DNA from: Neodiprion pinetum
Taxonomy: Eukaryota > Arthropoda > Insecta > Hymenoptera > Diprionidae
Reading direction: 5' to 3'
DNA length: 64,000 bases
NCBI RefSeq assembly: GCF_021155775.2
Contig: NC_060233.1
Coordinates: 26,205,456-26,269,455, forward strand
The notes beneath the pieces were generated by a model. The model did not search any database. It was not told where the DNA came from and saw only the letters and a program-made list of their open reading frames with translations. The translations under genes and the position numbers were made by a program. Of this stretch, positions 24,294-35,539 are shown in pieces (the stretch's first letter is position 1; the number at the start of each line of letters is the position of its first letter).

Positions 24294-25577
24294 AAGCTGG
24301 ACTGGAAGCTTCGCGAAAATACGAGATGTCAGACTGAGGATAAAGCATAACCGCGTGTAAGAACTTGCAGTCGTTATACATCGCTGGATTCCCCATTACA
24401 AAGTGAATAATACGTTGGTACAATCAGATACATTTCCTCTGAGTTGAGGTTACATTATGTCTTCCAAAAGCATCTCAAGTGCAAAAGCTTTGCGCCAAGT
24501 AGATTAGAGTGTAAACTACGAACAAAAATTCATTTTGCGACTCAGAAACCATCAAAATGATAACGTACATTCAAATAAGTACCAGCAGCAATACCATTGA
24601 TACGAAAAAAAAAAAAATTAAATCAAAATCCTGACTGCCAACTACATAACTTCTTCTTAAAAGTAAGAAATCAACACTAAAAATATAGAATTACGTACGA
24701 AATGAAGAATTTGGGGGTAGTTGTACTTCATGGGTTTTTTAGAAAATTAAGAACGAACCGTGGTGCACCTCGATCGGTGCCTTTCCCAAATATAGAAGAT
24801 CGTTGTCGTCGGATCTCTGAAGAAATTTCATTTATCAAGGGACTTATATCTTGCCATTTCTGCGAGTTCTTCACCTGGTTCACCAATTATCTGCTTCGGG
24901 TAGCATAGTCAATCTACACCAATCCTTTCTGTAGGGGAGACCGGTGTCAGTTATAACAATTTTTACAAAATATTTTTTTTTCCGCTCCTTATTGATAATT
25001 TCTGACTCGTTTTTTTTTCCCAAATTCATTGATCCTTACTCTAACTATTTTCATTTTTTTTTGTTCAATAAACAACGCTCGGTATTGTTATTAACAATCG
25101 AATAAAGATGTTTGCTGACTTGGCTCGTTCGAAGCTTTAAGTTACTTTTCGTGTCTCTTCGTAAATCAACCGTTCTCAAACGACTCAAACAAACGAAATA
25201 CATCCACAATCGTGCATCTAGGTTAGGTTCGATGTGATAAAACGAGTTTTTGAATTGTATGGAAAATAATCGTGCTACCGCAGAAAGCTTAGCAGCTTTT
25301 ATTTTATTACATCTTTCAGCCCAGTCTTCGTTTGAGTCTTTCATGTGAAAACTAATAATAATTCACAGTTTAGTACTCTCTAATCTTACGTCTTATCACA
25401 GACGCATTGCATATTAATTCGTGCCTGATGAAATGAAAATGTATTCCACAAAGCATGCTGTTCTGCGTCATACAAATTTTCTTACATATCAAGCTGAAAA
25501 TAGTCGCCCGGCGATTAGACTCATTGGTAGAATAATTTTTTGAAAATTATTTGACAGGCAACTCTTCTTTCGTGTGA

Positions 25578-26261
25578 AATATACTTCATAAATTTTTCAC
25601 ACGAACGATCCAGAGCACTTTTGAATACTTTTTTATTCATTATTCCGACTATTTTGAAAACTTTGCTTTTATAACCCTAAAAGTAAAGGCATTATTATTC
25701 AAGAAAGCGAAGCCATATTCGGTGAAATTTTTATGCCGCAATATTGTTGTAGATAAAAAAATCGATGCAAATGATGTTCACCGATTCATTTCTTATATTT
25801 TAAAATTGTTCAACACTGACTCTGATGTTCTTTCCATTCGTTCATTGGCATCATGTGTTACGCAGCTGACAGATTATTTAGAAAACTTAATCGTGTACCG
25901 CATTACCAGGTTACATTATTATCGACTAAGAGCGAGCGATCGACACGCCCTCTCTTGTGCTATCTCCGTAAGCTTCTCGGGTGGAGCTATTTTTATCATA
26001 TATATTAAACGACAAGTTTATGCCTATGTCATATATGTATCTAGTTCAAAGTTTAAAAGTCGACGAAAATTCTTAATCGAACTGACGATTTTGACGATGT
26101 TGCAAATATTACAACTGGTATATTTCGGCTCTTCGTACATGGATCGTGTTGATATAGGGCTGAAACGAAAGCTCTTAAAGTCTAGAAATTCGCAAAACTT
26201 GTCAAATGTCAAATTTCATCGTGAAAGGAGAGAAATATATGATAATATTTTCGTCGGGTAG
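25578..26261 (+). other. Unusually long stop-free frame in AT-rich DNA, no ATG near its start
   Basis: One plus-strand frame stays open for 227 codons after the stop at 25575-25577, although the sequence is clearly AT-rich and stops should be frequent. There is no in-frame ATG until about 26098, so it could only be coding as an internal or terminal exon or as a degraded element. The conceptual product has two hydrophobic stretches, around ISVSFSGGAIFIIYI and LTILTMLQILQLVYF, and many basic residues. I do not recognise a family. Confidence 0.2.
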
Positions 26262-29200
26262 GTCAAAGGCTTCTCTTCGCAGTAAAAGATAGTACGTCGG
26301 CTCGCGCGCGTTCAATTTCTTTTTTCTAATGAACTTGGAGCGATCGGCTCTCACTCATTTTGCCTATCTTTAATGTAAAACTCATCGGTGAATCGAGGAA
26401 GTGAATTCACATCTTTCACCAGAATACTGGAATATGGATTTTAGTTTAGCGGTCCGGAGACCGATGTGCCTCTCCAACTTGTTTCATGCGTACCACTGAT
26501 CGAAAAGTAGAACAGGCGGTCAATTATGACCTGATTAAACCCCGCACAGTTGCGAAATAAATACCGAATATCCGGGGGGTCTCTGTTGAAATGACACTTA
26601 AATCGGACAGTGAGGTTGTTTAGTGGTTTCGGGGCGGTTCCTCGAGGGGCTGGGTTGCAGTGATCTAATGTCCCCCGGAGCATTTTCCTCAACCACTCTA
26701 GCAGGTCTGGGTTCCAGCGTACCGTAGCAGCCCTTAAGCCTGGGGCGTACGGTTTTATATCTAATTGTTTGTGGCGTGATTGGGACGTGGTCGTTGCTTC
26801 GGCGTAGGGTGGGCCTCGGGGCGGTGCCGACTCCTGAGGGAGAGTATGGGACAGGATTTATTTCGAGGTTTTACAACTGACTCTTGTCGGCCTCTTGTCG
26901 GGCGTTTGTCGAGGAGGAGCCGCTGGGATTAGAGCATAATCGAGGACCCCACGGAGGAGACGCGATCCGCTTAATGACCGTCTGCAAATCACGACCGACA
27001 CGACTTTGGCCTCGCCTGTAAGGAACCTCGAAAGTGGAAGTAAAAATAAGCTCCAGAAGGAAAAAAGAAAGACTCCAGAATCATTCCTGTTCTTGATTTT
27101 GGCACGAACTCGATATTTCTCATTATTCAAAAGGGAAAAGTTTTCACGAGGAGTTCCCATTTGCTGGCGGAAGGGGGAAAATTCGTTAATCATTCATTAG
27201 CTAAGCTCGGGGGAGCAAACGTGGCGAGAGGCTGTAGCCACGACGACGTTTCGCTATCAAATGAGCTCACGGTTTTCCCAGGGGTAGCCGGCGGGCTGCT
27301 CAAGGCGTCCAAACTATCCGTACGCATTTCCCGCCATAATCGGCCTATGCTTAAGCCTCTGGAGCCGAGAGCTAGGGAAAAAGGAGATACCTGTTGAGTG
27401 AAGTTCAGCGAATCATAAATTTTAATATCAAGGCAAATACTGCAGCACGTTACGTATTCCAAGCTCTTGTAACTAAGAGTTCTGATCGATAAATGTCAAG
27501 GGTTTGGAGACGAAACTTCAAGTCTTGAAGGAGTGTTGAATTGAATTTATCCCGATTTATTTGACAGTATGTTCCCCATGGCATCGTTTCAGTAAAGTAA
27601 GCAAATGAATCGTTGAATTTTCGGTATGTTATAACAAGTTTTGCCATGTTGCAGCTCGATCCTCATACGCCGTTTATGTACGGGTAGTGAATTCAAAACT
27701 TTCACTGTTTCTCATGGAGCCTTCAAGATTATATTGACATCAGGCGAATGATATCAATTTTAATAAAATGCGCTCCATTGGTCAATTCATGTTTGTTTGC
27801 CTTTGTCGATGATTACCTAATGGTCGGGTAGAATTGGTGACATTCTGACTTTGGAGTATTTTGTTAGCGGTCTGAATCTGCTTAGCGAAAATTATCCCTA
27901 GCGTTCGAAGCATGCTAGTCTAACGGATGATTTCAAGTCCACAATCCAGAGAAGAGAAATCTGTCTGAGGGAATGGGGGGACAGGCTGGTTGGTGGTGGC
28001 GGCGGCGTTCTCCGGTGTGGGGAGCGATTTCAATTGTCGCAGAAACTCCGAGACTCAGCTCAGCAAGGGGGGCGCGGGAGTACCGGACCGCTAAGAGGGT
28101 GGAATTGATTAAATAATTGGCCCCTTAGATCGGCAAGACGGCGAAAGGGAAGGGGTTAGTTTCAGGAATGAATACCCTGGCTCGAAGCCAACTCTGCCCG
28201 GTTATACCCGCGGAAGGACCGCAGCCACCACATTGCCCACCTACCAACCTAGCCGTCTATATCCAGGCGAACAAAGTGCGGGGATGAGCTTAATAATGGC
28301 TTTGATTGGGGCCGAAAATGTGGTTCTCGACTCCCGCGACGAGATCTTGCTCCGTTACTCCCTGGAAACTTGTCACTTCCGGTAAAGCCTTCTTCCGAAC
28401 AACCGCAAACTACAACCGGTCCCGTCTCTGGGAATAAGAGAGTGGTTCGTTTCTGCCGGTATTTTCGACACCAGGGTGCGCAGTATGGTTGAAATAAAGC
28501 GGCAGCTGGGTAGCGCGGTAAGATAATGAGCATAAATTCACCGGGTTTTTCGGATTTATATTTTGCCCGGTATCAGCGATCTCATTTGCATCGAGAATTT
28601 ACCACCGTCCACTCGGCGTCGCCGTGGATCGAGCACGCTTTCGGAGGACGTTATACCCGTACATCGCAGAGCCCGATAGGAATCGTACCGACATAAATGC
28701 TGGGTGCGCCGAAAACTATTGAAAAATGATACGAGCTCTGCACGTAAGTTATTGCCGCACCGTGCCCCACCCGATCCATCACCTCATTTTCTCTCCGCAC
28801 AAAATCTCCGTTCACTTTCTTATCACCGGAAAAATTTACCTTTGACGACTATTTAATTGCTTCGTGATTAATCAAGACTCCACTGACCTTTGAGTACAGA
28901 ATGGAATTACATAGTGAAACTTACAGATTTTAAACTACCCTGGAATAGCGCCTTGTATTTGAGTAGTAACGGATATCATTTTCGAAATGAGTCAGCACTG
29001 ATAGATTTCTGATGAAGATATTGATCAAATGACGCGTATGGTATAAATACATTTTTAATGATAGAAATTTGTATCATTTTTCGAACCGAGTGCTCCATTG
29101 TTGGTGATTCCAGTCCATTTTGTGATCATAGAGTGCACTTGACTTTAGAGATTGCATTCTTGGATCTTAACTCAAAGACTCTTGAATCGAAAAGTATTGA

Positions 29201-30281
29201 AAATAAGGTGACATTAATTCTTGTCTGTAATACCGTGGAAAGGCAGGTCAGTTCGTCGGATTTTATGATTGTAAATAGAGTCAAGCATCGAAAACTCTTA
29301 GATTCGTAGCAATAGTATTCACACAAAATTTTAGATGGCTACATTGAAGGTTGATTATGCTGAATTTTTGTCGTCTAAGTATTGGCAACTCACACGGGGT
29401 GTTCCCATGACTTTTTTAATTGCGGAGGTTATCATGTTCAAGGAATGAAATGAACGGGTAAGTGTGGTTGGAATAAAAAAAATTCCGAGTGAATAAATAA
29501 ATAAACAATACACGCGTCCAAAAAAACATAGAAATAATAAAGAAAGAAAAACGGAGATGACAGAATAAAATAAGGAAAATCAGGTATATAACTTTGATAG
29601 CAAGTTGCAAAGAAAACTCTGGCAGGAAATGAATGTATAAATTTGGGCTTAGTTACTATAGGGGCGCGGCGTTTCATCCTCGGATTGAAACGACTTATTA
29701 CGTTTGAAACCTCTCGGGTTTGAACCCCGCTAGAAGCGACTCCACTCGACTTCTAATAAGAACGTCTTAAGCCATGCACATTGCTTCTGACAATACAGCA
29801 GCGGAGGTACGCGGTGAGGCAACAGGAAGGAATATTTTCAGATCTCGCACAAGAAGGCTCTCAACGATGCTCGGAAAGATCACTCGACCGCGCCAAGAAA
29901 CTCGGTTCGCAGTTCAATTGTATCCAATAATCTCCACCGGCGACAGCTAAGTTTAACCAATAATAACAGCGTTTGATGTGCCCGGTGAACTCTGCGAGGC
30001 ATGCGCTCTGAGAGCCTCTCGTTTATTTTTTTTTCCCCCCTGATTCCAACTTCACCTTTACTTCTCCCCCGAGACAGTTCTTCGATAGCATGAGCTCTAG
30101 TGTTTGAAAAATGCGAGGCTTGCGTGGGCTGCGTGAGTCCCGGGGTTGACCAGAACCCTGGGGCTAGTGGCTACCGGCAAATCCCCCCTCCAAGATTACC
30201 ATAACGACCTGAATGAGACTACGTTAAAACAACACTGCATCTTGATTCCTGGCTGCTATTAACCGAATACCGGGAAAAATA

Positions 30282-30300
30282 CCCCCCCCCCCCCCCCCCC
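30282..30300 (+). repeat. Poly-C run, 19 bases
   Basis: Uninterrupted C homopolymer followed by a C-rich stretch. Confidence 0.95.
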
Positions 30301-32511
30301 TCCCCTGCCCTGTTCGCCGCCCTTAAATCCACATCCTTCATGCGCTATGATTCTCTCTAACGACATCTCACAGGCCACGAAGGTAAGTAGAAATGGACGG
30401 AATTAAGTTATGCCATACTCGTATTTTCCTGTTCATTCTCACCAATACGAAAGAATATGTGGCGAGTCGATAAAAAGACGTTAAGGGGAGGCCCTAGTCG
30501 ACTTCAACGTTGTCGTATATACCACCAAATATCGAAGTCCATGTACCTATCTCGAACACAAGAAAGGGCTTAATAGCCCCATTCTATACGCAATTCGAAA
30601 CAAAGACACTCCGCATTTTTATTTTTGCGTTAAATGAAAATTTGTTGGAGTGTTTTTGCTTAGAATTGTTTATAGAATGGGGCTGTTGAGCTCTTTTCGC
30701 GTTTGTGATACGTGGACTTTGATATTTGGAGGTATATACGAAAACGTCGAAATCGATCACGACACCCCTTTAATGACAGGCTTGGATTTTGATTTATTTA
30801 CTTCGCGAAAGTTTGTTTTTACTGTCATGGTTTTTAACTGCCCCTGGCTTCAGTTTTGAGTTGTGAAATAAAAGCGTTTGCAAATTCGTCACGACAAGGA
30901 TGTCTGACCAATTCGAAAGTCTCGTTGATGTGAGCGTTTTTTTGGGGGGATAAAAATACTGAGAAATAGTATTATTTGTTCCTCAAATGCGGAAAATAAT
31001 GCCAAGGCTTACCAATATTACCATTGCTTCAGAGGTAATCACTGACCATTTGACTTCTGGTATTGTACGACAGTTATTTCTGATCTTGATTCTTTGCATG
31101 GTTCCTAGAGCGATATCATTATCATAACCTATACGATAAATGTGATAAAAGCAAAGTGGAGAAAATTACTAACAGTTTTTGAACAGTAAAATTATCGAGC
31201 ATGCGATGTATGGCCGTTAAAAATTGGTGTCACAGATGGGATTGCGTTCGGGATAACCATACTCTTCTCACTGTTAATGAGCTTCAAAATTGCGTGGAAA
31301 TAAAACAAACTGTTCACCATAAATTTCCGATGAAATCACGCGAAAGGATGAGTTATTAAGTATATTGAACAATTTGACATTATTAACAACTGTAACAAGC
31401 AGGTACTTGTGATTAAGAGAAAAAAAACCTCTGGACTAGTAATCCGTATAATTTTTCCGTTTCCAGCGTAAAACCGTTTACGTATTATATAACGAGCAAT
31501 ATATCCTAGAGATGGAAATACGTTGACTTAACGAGATGCGTCTAAAACGGTAGTGCTGAGAAGAAAAGAGGGCGCGTATATCCTGCTAGAGATCAGAGAG
31601 CAAAGTATAATACAGGGGAGCGCACGGAACCAACCGAATCGCACTCTTTCCACGTAGAGTAATAAAAAGTAAAGCATAAAATCAGACGCTGACTAGGGAT
31701 TGCTGCAGTGGTGCAGGAATATGCGGAGTGCGCGATTTAAATCATAAAATTCGAATAAAAATCCAGCTTTTTGCACCACCGCGAAAATGCTTTCGAAGCG
31801 ATTGCCCGCGCTTGAAAAAGAAATAGTTTATGTCCATGCATATACATGCGGGTATAACCTGGCGTTTTGGCGCTTGCGTTGAAAATTACTCCTTGAACCC
31901 TGAGTTGCGTGAATAGGTAAAATTTCGACTGGAAAGCCTCGAAGTTAATGGCTACGGAACAACTAATCAGCAAACACTGATACTCCGTCGAGTGACGGTA
32001 GCGAATTATTGAGCGGACAATTTTTTTCCTTTTTGTATATTTCACTTTCTTGTACTGTACCACGCACGATGAACACACACACACGCACAGAGTACCTGCA
32101 TACGGGTTGTGGAGGCACTTGTACGAAATTCGAGTCATAGCGCTTTTACCAATTCATCGTGTCTCACTATTGTGCGAGCGAGCAAAGTGGAAGCAGAGCC
32201 AACCTCCAAGTTCGAGTCTCGTCTGATCGTGGCTGATCCTTCAGCCCTCGAGGCATTCGTCCGGCCAAGTTAACGTCCCAGATTGTCAACTGATTCCTAG
32301 GTCCGACAGAGATGTCAACGGGGAAAGTAGATGAATAAAACGGTAAAGGAAAATCGTATCTCTTTGTGAGAGATAGGTACGTTCCGACCGTCTACGGATG
32401 GTTTAACATCGTCTACATCGGTGCTTCTGATGTCTCTCCCATACCTACGCTAAGGTATTTTCAACTTGGACATTTCTCGTCCTCAGGCTAAAAGATTCAG
32501 CCTATAATCAT

Positions 32512-32554
32512 AAGTGTTCATCTGTCCGGGATATTCTTACCCGGATGAACACTT
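32512..32554. repeat. Inverted repeat able to form a bulged hairpin
   Basis: The right arm, reverse-complemented, is AAGTGTTCATCCGGG. The left arm is the same with four extra bases before CCGGG. This gives a 15-base-pair stem with a four-base bulge and a nine-base loop (ATATTCTTA). Confidence 0.85.
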
Positions 32555-33170
32555 CAATTGTGAAAAATATCGATGAACTTTCTTACGAAGGTAAGAAGAT
32601 GGTCGATTTGTTAGTACCTGACCTGAATACGTGACTCGATTTACTTCTTGTTACAAACATTTCGAATAATATTAAGTATAATAATAGCAGTGAAGGAGAC
32701 AGCTTTTTCGGTGTTGCAAGTGACATCAGAGGTATTAGTGATTATGAAGACATCACAATCACGGAGAGGTAATTTAACGAGAAATATCGAGTCACTGAAC
32801 AAATCCGCTGTAGATATCCGAGAATCAACTTTTAGTGACGAAAATATCTGTTCGTAATATTATTTAAAGGCCGCCACATGAACTTTTCTATTCAATTTCG
32901 ATAACCCAGAGCCAATACTCAAAGTAAATAATGTATAGGACTCTCTGAAGCAAGCCTTCGTCTGAATCTGATGGATTTGGCAAAGGTATCAGATTGGTCA
33001 TTTTGGCTGGCTAAGATTGTGTTAGGCTGCGTTGGCGTAAAAAGCGAAGTCAACAATCCTAGTAGCCCCTACAGGAACGCTATTATTCCGTGAGTCATCC
33101 ATGGGATGGATCATTGAGTTGGGTTACTGGACCACAGGGGAACCAAGAGCAGTTACCGGTGATCCGGAAG

Positions 33171-33775
33171 TCAGGAATCCGGCGTAACGAAATGGGCAAT
33201 ATCGATGCCCGTAGCGGTGCCAAATACGGTGCAATACGTCTCGCTGACCGCTCCCTGTAGGTCGCGGTTAGCGTCCATCTCTCTATCTACCTGCCGTCCG
33301 AGAGCCCCGGCCGCCCGCATGTGCCGAACCGGATTCCGTCCAGGGGTGATAAATGACGTGACACCCCAGCGCGGCGCCTGGATGCTAGGGGTGCGCGAGG
33401 GCGTCGTTAGGGGCAATTAGATTCTTGGGGTGCTACGCGGATGATGAAAAATCGCCGTCGTCTCGAGCGGCGGACGGCGTCATCACCGAGGCAGATCGGC
33501 AGGTCATCTGGGGCGTCTTCTACGCTGCGCAAGTCAGCGGTAAGTTGGCACGTCTAGGGGTGCGACTTCCCGCATTCGGGAATACCGCAAGGTAGATGAC
33601 GACGCCACTTGACCTCTACCGGGACTCGCACTACGTCGTCTATGCGTCCACGGAGGTTGGGAATATTATTGACCTGGTTGAACAGTACGTTGGTTTCGTG
33701 GCGGGTGCCGGGTCCTGTCTTCAAGAACTTGTTGTGCGTGCCGTCGAAACGACGACCGTATGGCCAGGTAGCTAA
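33171..33775. other. GC-rich island with coding-like frames on both strands
   Basis: This segment is much richer in G+C than its flanks. On the plus strand one frame runs 33389-33775 with a single TAG at 33593-33595. A possible exon in it would start after AG at 33420 and end at the donor gtaagt at 33541. The minus strand is also open for about 80 codons in the right half. No family is recognised; high GC alone makes stops rare here. Confidence 0.3.
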
Positions 33776-34401
33776 GGGCGACGGGGATGACTGACGGTGC
33801 GCGATCGATACGCACGCGAGACCCCGTTAACGGAAGCGGTTGCGCGGGGGGAAGGGTGAGAGAGATTGACAGCGTGCACTGTTGATTTTAGCTAGCTACA
33901 TTGGCCCTCCCGCAATTGATGAGTTGCGACACGCCGAGGAGACCTCGAAGGTCAGAGGAAATCCCAAGCAGTCGTGAGAATTGCCTACTCCTAGTGAAGG
34001 AATCAAGTCGTCAAGGATCGAGACAGGTGCGTTTCCATTCAGAAATGTACACGAGTCCGGGCTGCGAAAGACGCCCGCATTTCCACCTCGTCGCAGTGAA
34101 CCGGGTTTGTAACACTGGCGGTGGTTCAGGTGCAGGGTAAATGGGGGTAGGGGAGATTGCAGCCCTCCATCCCAGGTGGGTCCTTCGTCATCATAAAGCC
34201 TACAGCGTAGCTACGACCACCAGTGCGCTATAACGTTGTTACCGCTCGGTTCAACTGGTACCGAGTGTCCAGACTCCCAAAACGGTAGTTAGTGCCGTTG
34301 CCGATTGTTGTTTATGGTAAAAAGTTATCCGGCGGATGACTTACTGTCAAAAACAATCAGCTGAGGTAGTTTTTCAGTTATACAGTTTAGGTGTCACCGT
34401 A

Positions 34402-34419
34402 TTATGTGCCGGCACATAA
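34402..34419. repeat. 18-base perfect palindrome
   Basis: TTATGTGCCGGCACATAA is identical to its reverse complement. It could be a dimer binding site or chance. Confidence 0.9.
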
Positions 34420-35518
34420 CTCTCGAATGTTTTGAATTGAAATTACTTTTCATTAATAATTCGGTTATGACGTGAGTAAACGTACACTATCGAGTCTTTC
34501 ATTCATATTTTAACATGTGTACACGGCGCATGTGCTTGTGAGCTCGACTCCATGTAGTTGGTTTTACGGTTAATTCAAGTCTCAGCTACTTGCAAAGTAT
34601 TTTTTAAAGTATTCGAGCTAGCCTAATGATCTTTGGGCTATAGGATTCAGCGAATAATTAGCTCTGTGTCGAGTCTATCATTTTGGTACATTGAACTTGA
34701 ATAAATCGCTGCGCGAAATACGTCCTCAATTTTTAACTCGGTTACTTCAATTTCATTGTCGAAACAATAATAAATGGTTTCAATTTAGAACGTTGAATGT
34801 GGATGCGCCTCTTATTAAAAGGTCTTTTGGTCTTGAACGAATCTCAAAATAATTCGTTAGGTCAGGGTTGGGGTTTGATAGCTGCCCAAAGTTTTTTTTT
34901 CATTCCCCGAGAAGTTTCGAGTTTGTGCAATTGTTTTAAATCTACTCTGAGTATGCGAAAGAGTTTCGGTACCGTAAATACACGTATAAGTTAGCCCGAC
35001 AAGAGGGCTGCGCTCGCGACGATACCATTGGCCCGAATCACTCGGACATTTAGGATAAGAGCGGCAGTTTACTCCCTCTTAGACGGAGTTGACGGCGGTG
35101 GCAACATAAGCCTTGTTAAAAGGCAGGGCGACTACCTCGGGCTCTCCCCTCCTCTGTTGAAAAATGCCACTGCCATTAGTTAACTATTATCGCGGTCTCT
35201 TTCGCTCATTATGTGCTTTTACGTTCATCTCCGATCCCACGTCTTCCCCACTACTTATTTATTCAGTTATATTTGTTTACGTGGAGGGAAACGTCGCAGG
35301 TTGTATGCATAGGACGATATTTGATCGTTGAAACTGAGAAGCCATTAAGGGATGGAATGATGTCGAATACGGTGGGAAACGCGGAAACTGAAAAGCTCAG
35401 AAAAGTTGAAGTGGAGCATAATTTCTTGGTGACAGGGTGGTAGTAGCTTTTTAACCCTTGTAATATTTTCCATCTGTCCCCTTTCCCCCACTACTAGAAC
35501 GAATACATTTGCATGCAT

Positions 35519-35539
35519 CCCCCCCCCCCCCCCCCCCCC
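35519..35539 (+). repeat. Poly-C run, 21 bases
   Basis: Uninterrupted C homopolymer, the longest in the window. Confidence 0.95.

Larger units (their letters stand above)
19558..25577. other. Non-coding stretch with simple repeats
   Basis: A (GA)n run at 21844-21863, a GA-rich patch near 22970-22995, a telomere-like CCTAA patch at 23202-23215 and a 20-base G run at 24274-24293. Several short frames between 20440 and 21240 are open on the plus strand, but none was recognised. Confidence 0.4.
26262..33170. other. Non-coding stretch with GC-rich patches and a C run
   Basis: GC-rich, CG-containing patches at roughly 26450-27400 and 27950-28700, a 19-base C run at 30282-30300, an exon-like 9-base segment at 30374-30382 (see findings), an AC run near 32073-32086 and a hairpin at 32512-32554. 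No gene was assigned. Confidence 0.4.

Noticed and set aside
29690..29735. tRNA-like T-arm or B-box (cgggtttgaaccccg).
   Set aside because: No matching A-box, acceptor stem or anticodon arm at proper spacing.
33422..33540. YADD tetrapeptide resembling the reverse-transcriptase active site.
   Set aside because: The residues after DD are charged and Ser/Pro-rich (EKSPSS) and lack the hydrophobic strand of reverse transcriptases; no other RT motif is near.
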